This document shows positions 1 through 9,391 of a DNA stretch of 64,000 nucleotides, in pieces. A program made the position numbers and the translations under genes. The notes below the pieces were generated by a model. The model was not told where the DNA came from. It saw only the letters and a program-made list of their open reading frames with translations, and did no database searches. Where the stretch lies: positions 124,001 to 188,000 of the forward strand of contig JAPJQL010000002.1 in NCBI GenBank assembly GCA_030825115.1, in the 5' to 3' direction. The DNA comes from Lachnospiraceae bacterium (lineage in GTDB: Bacteria; Bacillota; Clostridia; Lachnospirales; Lachnospiraceae). The stretch's first letter is position 1. Each line of letters begins with the position of its first letter.

Positions 1-823
1 TGATCGCCTTGAATACATCCTGGATTCCCTCGATCGACACGATGACCACATCCTTCCCCGGCTCCACTCCCGCCAGCTTCAGGGCCTGCAATACCCCCAG
101 CCCGTCTTCATCGCTGGGCGCAAACACGGCGTTAAAATCGATGTCCTGATCCGCCACCACCAGCTCCGTAGCTTTCTGCGCCGTCAGGCGGCTGCCGTTC
201 GACTCCACGCGCTTTGAGACGTAGAGGTTGCTGTGCCGGCGCACCCCATGCATAAAACCCAGATACCGTTCCCACGCCATCCCAGATTTCTTGTCTCCCT
301 GGATCACCATTGTATGGCAGGGCTGGATGCCAAAGTATTCCGAAAGGATATCCGCACACAGCTCCCCTTCCTGATAATAATCCGGCGCTACAAAACTGAG
401 ATAATATTCTTCCGGAATATATTGGTCATCCATCTCCACTTCCTGTTCTGCAAGGATCACAGGAATCCCCCGTTCCCTGGCTTCCACCAGAATGTCATCA
501 TAACCGGTACGTACCCTGGGAATCAGAATCAGATAATCAATCCCATCTTCAAACAATTCCTGTATATCCTGAAGCTGCCATTTTAACGTCTCTGATTCCG
601 GGCTGTGGTAGACCAGTTCAATTCCCCGCCCTGCAGCAGCCTCTTGAAAACTGTTGAGCTGTGCAGTCTTCCACGGCGTCAGCGCCTCCGACTGGGACAG
701 AGCCACGCGGATTTTATCCGGCGCCTTTGCCTTATGCCCCGGACGCTGCATCCCATCTGTTACAAGAAGGAACAGACAGGCCAGTATAATGCCAAGGCAT
801 GCCAGCATGATCTTCTTTCTCAT
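1..823 (-). CDS. Periplasmic-binding-protein-like sugar receptor, 3' end outside window
   Basis: Reading back from ATG at 821-823 gives 274 residues with no stop before the window edge, so the C-terminus is missing. The start has a good ribosome binding site (AGGAGT six bases upstream). The N-terminus is a signal anchor (MRKKIMLACLGIILACLFLL). What follows has the look of type I periplasmic sugar-binding proteins (Peripla_BP_4): repeated alpha/beta segments, including GIDYLILIPR, GIPVILAEQE, HTMVIQGDK and FNAVFAPSDEDGLGVLQALK, the last typical of the second lobe. It lies downstream of the first TRAP operon on the same strand but behind a terminator, so it is probably separately transcribed. 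It could serve a sugar ABC transporter or act as an extracytoplasmic sensor for a histidine kinase; the missing downstream genes would decide. Confidence 0.75.
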   Translation of the reverse strand, partial: MRKKIMLACLGIILACLFLLVTDGMQRPGHKAKAPDKIRVALSQSEALTPWKTAQLNSFQEAAAGRGIELVYHSPESETLKWQLQDIQELFEDGIDYLILIPRVRTGYDDILVEARERGIPVILAEQEVEMDDQYIPEEYYLSFVAPDYYQEGELCADILSEYFGIQPCHTMVIQGDKKSGMAWERYLGFMHGVRRHSNLYVSKRVESNGSRLTAQKATELVVADQDIDFNAVFAPSDEDGLGVLQALKLAGVEPGKDVVIVSIEGIQDVFKAI

Positions 824-884
824 GTTGTACTCCTGTTCTAAAGCGTATCCGCTCTGCTGTTTTCTCTGTTTTATTATAGCAAAT

Positions 885-929
885 AACTCCCTGAAAAGAC
901 AGGTCCTAATGTCCTGCCTTTCAGGGAGT
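885..929 (-). terminator. Intrinsic terminator after the first TRAP operon
   Basis: Inverted repeat with arms ACTCCCTGAAA (886-896) and TTTCAGGGAGT (919-929). On the minus strand it is followed by a modest T-rich stretch (TTATTTG). It sits 13 bases past the dctM stop codon. Confidence 0.6.
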
Positions 930-941
930 ATCTTCATCTTA

Positions 942-2231
942 TTAATAAAACAGATTCACCAATCCGGTTGAGAACACCGGCACATATGCCATCAGAAGCA
1001 TACAGATGAACAGCATGATATAAAACGGAATGGATTCTTTTATAAATTCTTTAATCTTACACTTTGTAATTCCGCAGGTGACAAAGATCAGCGCCCCCAT
1101 AGGCGGTGTCACACCACCGCATGCCATTGTGAAAATATACACCATCGCAAAATGGATTGGATCAATTCCATATGCCTCCGCTACCGGAGCCAGAAGAGGA
1201 ACCAGCACGATCAGAGCCGCATTTCCCTCGATAAACATTCCGACCACGATCAAAAACAGGATGATCACCAGCAAAAACAGATATTTGTTGTGGATGGTAG
1301 CAAGCACCAGTTCTGTGAACTGCTGCGGAATCTGCTCTCTCGTCAGGATCCAGGCAAATGCAGATGCCCCTCCCACGATCAGCATGATCGACGCTGTGGT
1401 GGCGACCGTCTCTTTTAAACCGGTGCGGATATCCCCCAGCTTCAGCTCCTTATATACAACGCCAAGCACCAGAGAATACACGATGGCAACCGCCCCGGCC
1501 TCGGTTGGGGTGAAGATTCCAAGCCGGATACCGCCGATGATGATGACAGGAAGACAGAGAGGCAAAATAGCCCGTGATATCTCAGGCATGGCCTGTTTCA
1601 TCGTCAGTTTTTCCGTCCTCATTGGTTTGTAGCCGCGCTTTTTCGAAATAAAGTGCACCAGAACCATCATGGCCACGCACAGCAGCACGCCAGGACCAAT
1701 TCCGGCAATAAACAGCTTGCCGATAGAAAGGTTCGCAATAGAACCATACAGGATCATCGCAATCCCCGGCGGAATCAGCGGAGTGATCATGGATGACATC
1801 GCAGTTACCACCGTAGAAAACTGTTTGGAATAACCATGATGTTCCATCTCCGGCACCAGCATCTTCGCCTCCATCGCCGCGTCTGCCAGATTGCTGCCAG
1901 ATAAGCCGCCCATCAGGGTGGAGAGCAGGACGTTGACCTGGGCCAGACCTCCGGTCATCCTTCCAGTCATGACATTACAAAATCCCATAACCCTTTTCGT
2001 GACACCCGAATAGTTCATAAACACACCGGCACAGATGAAGAATGGGATTGCCAACAGCGGGATGCTCTCCACGCCTGCAAGGACTCTCTGCCCCAGAATC
2101 TTCGTGAATGGTCCGCCTGTCAGGAAAAAATACACCATCGACCCGGAAAGGATAGAGATAAACACCGGAACCTTTAAAAACAACATGACCAGCAATACAA
2201 CCGTCGCAATCAATATAATATTCGTCTCCAT
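942..2231 (-). CDS. dctM: TRAP transporter large permease (DctM family)
   Basis: 429 residues, close to the usual DctM length, almost wholly hydrophobic with about 12 membrane segments. It shows the DctM hallmarks: an early GGLSGSNLADAAMEA stretch, ITPLIPPGIAMILYG, and GGVTPPMGALIFV near the C-terminus. It forms the ion-coupled channel subunit of a tripartite ATP-independent periplasmic transporter. The start is the ATG one base after the dctQ stop, with GGGGAGG as ribosome binding site inside the end of dctQ, so the two are translationally coupled. Last gene of a P-Q-M operon. The substrate is unknown; TRAP systems mostly import carboxylates. Confidence 0.93.
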   Translation of the reverse strand: METNIILIATVVLLVMLFLKVPVFISILSGSMVYFFLTGGPFTKILGQRVLAGVESIPLLAIPFFICAGVFMNYSGVTKRVMGFCNVMTGRMTGGLAQVNVLLSTLMGGLSGSNLADAAMEAKMLVPEMEHHGYSKQFSTVVTAMSSMITPLIPPGIAMILYGSIANLSIGKLFIAGIGPGVLLCVAMMVLVHFISKKRGYKPMRTEKLTMKQAMPEISRAILPLCLPVIIIGGIRLGIFTPTEAGAVAIVYSLVLGVVYKELKLGDIRTGLKETVATTASIMLIVGGASAFAWILTREQIPQQFTELVLATIHNKYLFLLVIILFLIVVGMFIEGNAALIVLVPLLAPVAEAYGIDPIHFAMVYIFTMACGGVTPPMGALIFVTCGITKCKIKEFIKESIPFYIMLFICMLLMAYVPVFSTGLVNLFY

Positions 2232-2232
2232 G

Positions 2233-2724
2233 TTACACAGCCTCCCCTTTCCCGGTTAAGTCCCGGAACGTATTGATACAGACCTGCACCGCCATCGTCA
2301 CACATCCAATCGGAAGGGGGATGTAGATCAGGCTGTATGGTATCTTCAAAATATTTGTGACACGGTGAAACCGCACCATCTGCATAATATAGCGGATTCC
2401 CTGATATCCCACATAGGACAGAATCACCACCGCCGCGATTGCAGCCAGTACGCTGACAGCCTTTTGCACCTTCCTTGGAAACATCTCCACGATCACATCG
2501 ATCGCCGCATGATTCCCGCAGACAAATGCGTACCGTCCGCCCAGGAATACCACCCATACGCTGAGCGCAAGCTGAACCTCTTCCTGCCATACAAACGGAT
2601 CACCAAAGCAATAACGCATGATCACCCCAAAAAAAGTCACGCCAATCAAGAGGACCAGTGCCACACATGCAGCCAGTACATCCAGGTTGCACAGCCCCTT
2701 TATCAATCTGTTTTCTGTTTTCAT
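2233..2724 (-). CDS. dctQ: TRAP transporter small permease (DctQ family)
   Basis: 163 residues with four predicted membrane segments. It has the typical DctQ pattern of a tryptophan/glutamate-rich loop after the first helices (CFGDPFVWQEEVQLALSVWVVFLGG) and a conserved GNHAAIDVI-like segment. DctQ links the receptor protein to DctM. It is placed between dctP (63 bases upstream) and dctM (one base downstream). Confidence 0.92.
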   Translation of the reverse strand: MKTENRLIKGLCNLDVLAACVALVLLIGVTFFGVIMRYCFGDPFVWQEEVQLALSVWVVFLGGRYAFVCGNHAAIDVIVEMFPRKVQKAVSVLAAIAAVVILSYVGYQGIRYIMQMVRFHRVTNILKIPYSLIYIPLPIGCVTMAVQVCINTFRDLTGKGEAV

Positions 2725-2787
2725 TCTGTTTTTTCCAGCTCCTTCCCTAAAACATGATTCCGTTACCCTGCTGTTTCATATCCCGCA

Positions 2788-3813
2788 TTAATTTTCGATG
2801 ATCGCCTTGATTTCGTCAATCAGCCCTTCCGACCACATCGCCTTGATCTCCGCATCCTCGTAGAATGCCTCTCCGGCCACTTTAAAATCTTCCGGAGTCA
2901 GTTCACTCACCTTGACCCCTGCCGCTTTCAATGCCTCCAGCGCTTCCTCATCCGCCTTTTCTATCTGCTCACTGTTGAACACGCCGGCCTCATCGCCGCA
3001 TTCCATCAGAATCTCTTGCTGTTCGGGAGTCAGCGTGTGGAAAAAATCCGCCCCCATGATCCAGCAGGTCATATCATAGGTATGGGCATCCAATACCAGG
3101 TTCTTTGCAACTTCCTGATATGCCCCGTTTAAGATAACGGGAAGCGGGTTTTCCGCACCGTCAATGGTTCCCTGCTGCAGTGCCGTGTAGATATCGCTCA
3201 TCGCCATCGGTGTCGGCGTCGCTCCCAGAGACTCGAACACTTTGATCAGAATCGTCTGGTTCGGCACACGGACTTTTTTTCCTTTTAAGTCGCTGACCGC
3301 ATCAACCGGCTTCTTTGTGATCGTATGGCGGATTCCATAGCGCCAGGTAGTCAGGATCTTAAGTCCCACGTTCTGCTCCAGCTCCTCTGCCTTCCCGGCA
3401 AACCACTCGCTGTCTACAACTTTCTCCACATCTTCCCAGCCTTCAAACAGGTATGGAGCAAACAATACGCCGAAGTCCTGAATCCCTCTGTCCTGGAAAA
3501 ACGGCCCGTTTGCCAGAGTGATGACACAGTCTCCATTTACAGCCTGGTCGATGATATTGTCCTTGCTTCCCAGCTGGCTGGACGGATACAGATCTACCCG
3601 CATCGTGCCGCCGCTTTTTTCCTCGATCAGCCGTTTCCACTCCTGACACGCAAGATCGATCGGCTCTCCCGGATTGTTTTCATATCCTATCATGATGCGG
3701 ACCTTCTTGCCGTCCGCCTCCCCTGTCTGTCCGTCTCCTGCGTTCTTTGCACCGCAGCCGAGCAGTGATACCGCAACCGCACAGCTCAAGGCAAACGCCA
3801 ATATCTTTTTCAT
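2788..3813 (-). CDS. dctP: TRAP transporter solute receptor (DctP family lipoprotein)
   Basis: 341 residues. It begins with a lipoprotein signal peptide and lipobox (VSLLGCGAK), so it should be membrane-tethered and outward facing. The family signatures are the substrate-binding arginine in GKKVRVPN and the following MAMSDIYTALQQGTIDGAENP segment, typical of DctP receptors. It captures the ligand, usually an organic acid, and passes it to DctQM. The start has a strong AGGAGG site. First gene of this TRAP operon. The 228 bases upstream hold the presumed promoter plus the terminator of the patatin gene. Confidence 0.93.
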   Translation of the reverse strand: MKKILAFALSCAVAVSLLGCGAKNAGDGQTGEADGKKVRIMIGYENNPGEPIDLACQEWKRLIEEKSGGTMRVDLYPSSQLGSKDNIIDQAVNGDCVITLANGPFFQDRGIQDFGVLFAPYLFEGWEDVEKVVDSEWFAGKAEELEQNVGLKILTTWRYGIRHTITKKPVDAVSDLKGKKVRVPNQTILIKVFESLGATPTPMAMSDIYTALQQGTIDGAENPLPVILNGAYQEVAKNLVLDAHTYDMTCWIMGADFFHTLTPEQQEILMECGDEAGVFNSEQIEKADEEALEALKAAGVKVSELTPEDFKVAGEAFYEDAEIKAMWSEGLIDEIKAIIEN

Positions 3814-3952
3814 CTTAACCCCTCCTGAACATGGTTATTTTCTGTTTGTTTCCTGATTATCACCGTTATTATAGCCTGTTTTGACGTTGTTTGTACATTC
3901 ACTCTTATCCTGTTTTCTTATAAAATGATACTGTTTTTGATGGGGTTGCATG

Positions 3953-3986
3953 AAAAAAAGACGTTCTGTACTGCACAGAGCGCCCT
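3953..3986 (-). terminator. Intrinsic terminator after the patatin-like gene
   Basis: On the minus strand a stem of about ten pairs (GGCGCTCTGT / ACAGAACGTC, one wobble) is followed by seven T. It lies about 55 bases past the patatin stop codon and before the dctP promoter region. Confidence 0.8.
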
Positions 3987-4041
3987 TTTCGATATGTTCT
4001 GATTCTATTTGATTCAATCTGCCGCCTTCTCTCCGACTATC

Positions 4042-5283
4042 TCACACCATATCGCCCGCCGCCAGATATACCCCTGCCAGAAACGTCTCCGGCAGCAGGC
4101 TGATACCGGCGTGGACGATCTGCTCTTCCGGCCTTTCGACCATGCCGGCGATCACCCGCCCCGCCATGACAGCCCTCGAACGCCGGTCTGCCAGGTCCGC
4201 CAGGGTTCTCGCCTCCGTCTCTTTGACACATGCCCTCAGCTGCTCCTGCCATGTGTCATAAGAATAGATGCGTTCGCTGTCAAGTCCGAATATTTCCCCC
4301 GCCACTTCCGCACATACCAGCGCTTCCGCTTTTTCATCCTGCCCTGCCATTCCGTGTTCTTCAAAAATCTTTTCTACCTGTTTCGAAAACAGCTTGTCCA
4401 GCACAAATCCCACGCCGCCTTTTTCCAGGACTTTTGCCAGAGGCAGATAACTTCGCATCTGCTCCGTGACACGTCCGGCAAAATCCAGGGAAAACGTAAA
4501 TGCACAGCCCTCATAGACCCCAAACGCCTTGAGCGTGTCCAGATATCCGAGACGGATATTGCGCCGTATGACTTCGCGGTCAAATACCAGCGTGGGGCCA
4601 AGATTCCAGTAACAGCGGATACAGGTCAGGTGGTTTGCGAGCGCCAGCATCTCTTTTCTGACCACGCCAAACGCCTCCAGATCCACCGCGATAATGTGGT
4701 CCGCTCCCTTCTCCAACGCCATCTTTACAGGCAGATTGTCATAGTAAGCGCCATCCAGATACCGCGCACCACCTATCTTATACGGCTTGAATGCCGGGTA
4801 GATCGACGCGCTGGCAACCATATAGTCGATCATCTTCCCGTCAGGAATATCCTCCCGGAATAACTCGCAGGGAGTGTTTTTATCCATCTCGACTGTGACA
4901 AGACCATACTCCATATCAGACTTTCGTACTTTCGCTTCCTCGATGAAAGTATGAAGTGTCCGCTTCAGGGGATCCGTGTCTGTACCGCCCTTTTTTATAA
5001 AATTGACCGCAAATGACCGGTATGTCTTCCATACCTTTTTCTTCAGTGGATTCTCCTCTTTTACCGGCACGTCAACAACCCGGGACGTCTCAATCCTGTC
5101 CCACAGAGATGCCGCCTTCTCATAATCTCCCTGGGCCACCAGTGCGCCGTTGATCGCACCGATGGAGGTTCCTACCACCACATGGATCTCAATTCCCAGT
5201 TCCCTCAGAGCTTTCCAGACCCCAAGCTCATAAGAGCCCCTGGAACCACCGCCGCCCAGTACCAGACCTGTCTTTCTATTCAA
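4042..5283 (-). CDS. Patatin-like phospholipase
   Basis: 413 residues. The patatin fold is clear at the N-terminus: oxyanion-hole loop GGGGSRG (about 10-16), nucleophile elbow GTSIG with Ser40, and catalytic DGA/G motif YLDGAYYDN with Asp177. These make the Ser-Asp dyad of patatin-type acyl hydrolases, which cleave membrane lipids. No signal peptide is seen, so it is likely cytoplasmic. The C-terminal 200 residues are less conserved. The start is taken as TTG at 5281-5283 because an AGGAGG site lies just upstream and the fold begins immediately after. It has its own terminator and does not obviously belong to the neighbouring hydroxylase operon, 145 bases upstream. Confidence 0.9.
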   Translation of the reverse strand: MNRKTGLVLGGGGSRGSYELGVWKALRELGIEIHVVVGTSIGAINGALVAQGDYEKAASLWDRIETSRVVDVPVKEENPLKKKVWKTYRSFAVNFIKKGGTDTDPLKRTLHTFIEEAKVRKSDMEYGLVTVEMDKNTPCELFREDIPDGKMIDYMVASASIYPAFKPYKIGGARYLDGAYYDNLPVKMALEKGADHIIAVDLEAFGVVRKEMLALANHLTCIRCYWNLGPTLVFDREVIRRNIRLGYLDTLKAFGVYEGCAFTFSLDFAGRVTEQMRSYLPLAKVLEKGGVGFVLDKLFSKQVEKIFEEHGMAGQDEKAEALVCAEVAGEIFGLDSERIYSYDTWQEQLRACVKETEARTLADLADRRSRAVMAGRVIAGMVERPEEQIVHAGISLLPETFLAGVYLAAGDMV

Positions 5284-5428
5284 TCCCGTTCTCCTCCTGC
5301 CGTCTTAGGCGTGACCGATTCCGTTTTGCCATGTCCATCACGGACCATATCTGAATTAAAGTGTAGTCTGAAACCGGATGCTTGTCAAGATTCCAGAAAA
5401 GCAGGGAACTTGAACGGGAGCATCTTCC

Positions 5429-5923
5429 TTACTCAACAGGCGGCGTATCCTGATACCGTACCATCTCTTCTACGATCCGTTCCATGGCATTTAAGATATT
5501 CTCATACCCGGTGCACCGGCAAAGATGCCCTGAAACAAGTTTTTTCAGTTCTTCCCGGTTATATTTTTTCCCGGTTCCCACGATCTCTACCGCAGACATG
5601 ATCAGTCCCGGCGTACAGAATCCACACTGCACCGCCGCCTCCTCAATAAATGCCTGCTGGATCGGGCTCAGTTCGCCGTTCGGTCCTTTCAGCCCCTCCA
5701 CAGTCATCACGCTCTTCCCGTCTGCCCACATGGCCAGATAGATACAGGAATCCACCGCTTCCCCATCCACCAGCACCGTACATGCGCCGCATTCTCCGAC
5801 CTCACAGCCTTTTTTTACGGAAGTAAATCCCATCTTCCTCAACGTATCAAGCAGTGATTCCCTGTCATCCACCGCTACCTGTTCCATCTTTCCATTTATC
5901 TTAATCTCAATAATCCTGAGCAT
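5429..5923 (-). CDS. Molybdenum hydroxylase 2Fe-2S subunit (xanthine dehydrogenase family)
   Basis: 164 residues, the usual length. The N-terminal plant-ferredoxin cluster is shown by CEVGECGACTVLVDG plus a later Cys (DSCIYL). The second cluster is shown by CGFCTPGLIMSA and HLCRCTGYENI. This subunit carries electrons from the molybdopterin site to FAD. It overlaps the FAD-subunit gene by 17 bases and closes an operon in the order Mo-subunit, FAD-subunit, FeS-subunit. The substrate cannot be told from sequence: xanthine, other purines, nicotinate or aldehydes are all possible. Confidence 0.94.
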   Translation of the reverse strand: MLRIIEIKINGKMEQVAVDDRESLLDTLRKMGFTSVKKGCEVGECGACTVLVDGEAVDSCIYLAMWADGKSVMTVEGLKGPNGELSPIQQAFIEEAAVQCGFCTPGLIMSAVEIVGTGKKYNREELKKLVSGHLCRCTGYENILNAMERIVEEMVRYQDTPPVE

Positions 5924-6806
5924 TTGTCTCTCCTCCTGCCAAACGAATGGATTCTTTCAGCGCCCGCACTGCAAGTTCTCTGATCAACTGTACCCGGAAT
6001 TCCTTACTTGCCCTCCAGGACGTTCTTGGATTCACCTCTGTCAGCGCCGTTTCAGAAAATACCTGATACAGCCCGGGATCATCTGTACGCATCCCCTTCA
6101 CCGCGTCTTCTGTCGCCCTGCACCTGATTGGTGTCGGCGCAGCGACGCCGTAGGCGAGGCGCACATCCTCTACCGTTTTCTTATCCGCAGACAATTTCAC
6201 CCGAACCGCACAGCCAAGGGTTGCAATCTCCATCGCCTTCCGCTTTCCATACTTGATATAGTGGCCTTCCCAGCCCTCGTACTCCTCTTTTTTTATCAAA
6301 AACGCAGTACAAACCTCATTCTGTTTCCGGACCGTCCGCCCCGGACCTGTATAAAACTCCGTCACCGGGATTTTCCGTACCCCATCCGGTCCTTCCAGCC
6401 TCACAACCGCGTTCAGCGTGCACATTGTAGAAGCAGAATCTGCCGAAGTCGCTCCGTTGCAGATATTTCCGCCTATCGTCGCCACATTTCGAATCTGCGG
6501 TCCTCCAACCTGGTCTACCGCTTCCCCCAGCATGTTCAGATGCCGTTTGATCAGTCTATGGTTCGTGATATGGGAAAATGAAGTCGCCGGTTTTATCACG
6601 ATCGTCCCGTCCGCCTCCATCTCAATCCCTTTCAATTCCGGGATATTGTGGATGGACACCAGGCTTTTTCCTGCGTCCTTCCCTTCCCTCACCCGAATCA
6701 GCACATCGGTCCCACCGCAGATGACCTGTGCGCCCGGGTCTGCACTCAGCGCGGCGATCGCATCCGCCACGGTCTTCGCCTCATAAAACGACTTGATATC
6801 AAACAT
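5907..6806 (-). CDS. Molybdenum hydroxylase FAD-binding subunit
   Basis: 299 residues of the CoxM/XdhB FAD-binding type. Visible are the N-terminal FDIKSFYEAKTVADAIAAL, the FAD-pyrophosphate loop around VICGGTDVLIRVREG, and the ATIGGNICNGATSADSA motif typical of this family. It accepts electrons from the 2Fe-2S subunit and hands them to NAD or another acceptor. The ribosome binding site is AGGAGG. It is located 13 bases after the Mo-subunit gene, so it is clearly co-transcribed. Confidence 0.93.
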   Translation of the reverse strand: MFDIKSFYEAKTVADAIAALSADPGAQVICGGTDVLIRVREGKDAGKSLVSIHNIPELKGIEMEADGTIVIKPATSFSHITNHRLIKRHLNMLGEAVDQVGGPQIRNVATIGGNICNGATSADSASTMCTLNAVVRLEGPDGVRKIPVTEFYTGPGRTVRKQNEVCTAFLIKKEEYEGWEGHYIKYGKRKAMEIATLGCAVRVKLSADKKTVEDVRLAYGVAAPTPIRCRATEDAVKGMRTDDPGLYQVFSETALTEVNPRTSWRASKEFRVQLIRELAVRALKESIRLAGGETNAQDY

Positions 6807-6819
6807 CCCTCTTCTCCTC

Positions 6820-9147
6820 CTATATCAACCCTTTTTTCTGAAATGCCGCAATCAGCTTCTGCGGTGTCATCGGTAACTCATTCATGCCTACGCCAGTTGC
6901 ATGCAGGATCGCATTCCGCACCGCCGGCGCTACCGGAATTGCCGGGGGCTCTCCCAGGGATTTATTTCCATAAGGTCCTGTCGGGTCCTGCAGCTGGATA
7001 AATTCCACATGGAAGTCCGGGGAATCCATCGCCGTCGGAATCTTATAATCCAGCAGGTTATCATTCAGAAGCTGCCCTTTTTCATTATAAAGAAGTTCTT
7101 CCGACAGGCCATACCCCAATCCCATCGACATCCCCCCGTGTACCTGTGCCTCCGCCAGCTTCGGATTGATCAGGATGCCTGAGTCATGGACATTCACAAT
7201 ATCCTTGATCGTAACGCTTCCCAACGGCATATCCACCTCAACGTCCACAAAACAGCAGCCCGACGAAAAGGAGTTATCCTTACACTGGTTTGTCACCTCA
7301 GCCGTGATATGTTCCGACCGCTCCAGAGAGTAAAATGCCGTCATCGCAAGTTCCGACATCGGCAGCAGCTCTTTGCCGCTCTCTTTTTCCACGATGAAGT
7401 CATGGTCCACATCCAACTCCTCCTCCGGTCTTCCATCCAGCATAAAGCTTGCATATTGAAGAATCCTCTCCTTCAGCTTCTCTCCGCATTTCTTCACCGC
7501 CATTCCGGTCACGTAGGTCTGCCTGGATGCATATGCCCCGGTATCAAAAGGTGCGACATCCGTATCCTGCGTAGAGACGATATATACGTTCTCAAAACTG
7601 ATTCCCGTCGTCTCTGCCGCCATCTGGCTAAACACCGTATCCGCGCCCTGCCCGATCTCTGTCGCACCGAGCTGCAGCTGCATCGAACCATCCTGATTCA
7701 GGACCATTCTGGCAGAAGCAGTCTCCAGAGAGATGGGATATACGCCTGTCTTATAACAGAAGATCGCCATCCCCACGCCCCTGCGGACCGGTCCGGTCTG
7801 GTCTTTATATGCCTTTCGTTTTTCCTCCCACCGGATATATTCCGCTCCTTTTTCCATACATGCCTTTAAACCGTAAGAATGGAAGGTTATCCCGTTTGCC
7901 GGATCCACAAATCCCTCCGGCATGCAGTTCTGCATACGGAATTCGAGCGGATCTGCTCCAATCGCCGTGCAGATATCATCCGTCAGCGCCTCAGAGAAAA
8001 ACGATGCCTGCGGAATCCCGTAGGCCCGCATTGCCCCCGCCGTTGCGGAAGAGGTCCAGACCGTATAGCAGTCCACCTCAGCCCCCAGCCGGTCATGATA
8101 GATGTCCTTAAATACATTGCCGCAGTTTGCACAGATTGCATGTCCGTGGGATGCGTAACCACCATTGTTGGCATAGGCCTCCAGCTTCCTTGCCAGCATC
8201 TTTCCATCCTTCGTTGCCAGAGCGCGGCATTTTCCGTCGATCGCATGGCGGGTCCTGGTTCCGTAGATCGTCTCCTCCCTGCTGATCTCCAGTCTTACCG
8301 GCCGGCCGCCAACAAGCGTGGTCAGCCATGCATTCAGCGGCTCATAGAGCACATCCTGCTTATTTCCAAACCCGCCTCCTATGTAAGGTTTGATCACCCT
8401 GATCTTTCCGGCAGGAAGCCCCAGTGCCTGGGATATTACCCTGCGGACGATATGGGGAATCTGGGTTGAGGAGGTAACTGTAATCTTTCCGTTTGGCTCC
8501 TGGTATGCCCAGGATACCGGAAGTTCGATATGACAGTGTGAAATCCTCGGCGTATGATATTCTGCTTCGAACACAGCCAGATTTTCTTCTCCATATTGCT
8601 CCTTTGCCTGTAAAAGCCCTTCTTCAAAGGTAAACTCCGAGCCGCCCATCGTCACATGGGAATGGACGATCACATTATCTTTTCTGAGGTCGGGATGCAG
8701 CGGAGTGGCGTCCTCTGCCATCGCCTGCTCCACTGTTACGATCGGCGCATACTCCTCATACTCCACGCGGATCAGCCGGGCGGCCTGCTGGCACGCCACC
8801 TCATTCTCCCCAATCACCACGGCGATATCATCTCCATAAAGGCGCACCCGCTGGTTTAGCAGTTTCCTGTCGGCGATATCCTGATGCGCCGCTTCCACGC
8901 TCCACGGATGCCCCGCCGTCGGGAACTGATAATCCGGCACCTCAAAACAGGTGGCGATCCGCACCACTCCCGGTACTTTCATCGCCTCCTCCGTCTCAAT
9001 CTTAGTCACCAGGCCATTGGCGATCGTGGCATGGATGACTTTGGCACAAAGACAGTCCTTCGGCTCCAAATCTGCCGTATACTTCGCTTCCCCCGTTACC
9101 TTTCCATATGCGTCCACCCGTTTGAATGCTTCTCCTACAACTTTCAT
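6820..9147 (-). CDS. Molybdenum hydroxylase catalytic (molybdopterin) subunit
   Basis: 775 residues, the normal length for the large subunit of the xanthine dehydrogenase/aldehyde oxidase family. The N-terminal domain (RVDAYGKVTGEAKYTADLEP) is followed by the molybdopterin domain with IGGGFGNKQD and GAMRAYG. Near the C-terminus comes the active-site glutamate (about Glu733) in SLGEPPAIPVAP. First gene of the three-gene hydroxylase operon. The start is fixed by AAGGAGG seven bases upstream. No molybdenum-cofactor maturation gene (XdhC or MocA-like) is present in the window, which is unusual for an operon of this kind. The substrate is undetermined. Confidence 0.93.
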   Translation of the reverse strand: MKVVGEAFKRVDAYGKVTGEAKYTADLEPKDCLCAKVIHATIANGLVTKIETEEAMKVPGVVRIATCFEVPDYQFPTAGHPWSVEAAHQDIADRKLLNQRVRLYGDDIAVVIGENEVACQQAARLIRVEYEEYAPIVTVEQAMAEDATPLHPDLRKDNVIVHSHVTMGGSEFTFEEGLLQAKEQYGEENLAVFEAEYHTPRISHCHIELPVSWAYQEPNGKITVTSSTQIPHIVRRVISQALGLPAGKIRVIKPYIGGGFGNKQDVLYEPLNAWLTTLVGGRPVRLEISREETIYGTRTRHAIDGKCRALATKDGKMLARKLEAYANNGGYASHGHAICANCGNVFKDIYHDRLGAEVDCYTVWTSSATAGAMRAYGIPQASFFSEALTDDICTAIGADPLEFRMQNCMPEGFVDPANGITFHSYGLKACMEKGAEYIRWEEKRKAYKDQTGPVRRGVGMAIFCYKTGVYPISLETASARMVLNQDGSMQLQLGATEIGQGADTVFSQMAAETTGISFENVYIVSTQDTDVAPFDTGAYASRQTYVTGMAVKKCGEKLKERILQYASFMLDGRPEEELDVDHDFIVEKESGKELLPMSELAMTAFYSLERSEHITAEVTNQCKDNSFSSGCCFVDVEVDMPLGSVTIKDIVNVHDSGILINPKLAEAQVHGGMSMGLGYGLSEELLYNEKGQLLNDNLLDYKIPTAMDSPDFHVEFIQLQDPTGPYGNKSLGEPPAIPVAPAVRNAILHATGVGMNELPMTPQKLIAAFQKKGLI

Positions 9148-9347
9148 ATGTCCTCCTTTACTTCGGTACGGTATCTTGATTATATGTATATTTTATACAA
9201 ACTTCCGCACTCAAAAAAGGACAAATGAGCATATATGACTATATTTTTTTATAAATGCTCTCTCCATCCGGTCATGCTACTTCTGTGACATCGTTGGATT
9301 CCTGCCATTTAATCCCCAAAAATCAACCATTCTCCGCTCCCCGCTTC

Positions 9348-9356
9348 TGCTATAAT
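9348..9356 (+). promoter_or_regulatory. Extended -10 promoter element of the gyrB-like gene
   Basis: TGCTATAAT is a perfect extended -10 (TGn followed by TATAAT), 36 bases before the gyrB-like start. No good -35 hexamer is seen at the usual distance, as is often true of extended -10 promoters. Confidence 0.5.
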
Positions 9357-9391
9357 GAGCTGCAAAACCATAATCATATCAGGAGCTGTTT

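Noticed and set aside
4009..4863. A 284-codon plus-strand frame
   Set aside because: Opposite the patatin-like gene with its intact catalytic motifs.
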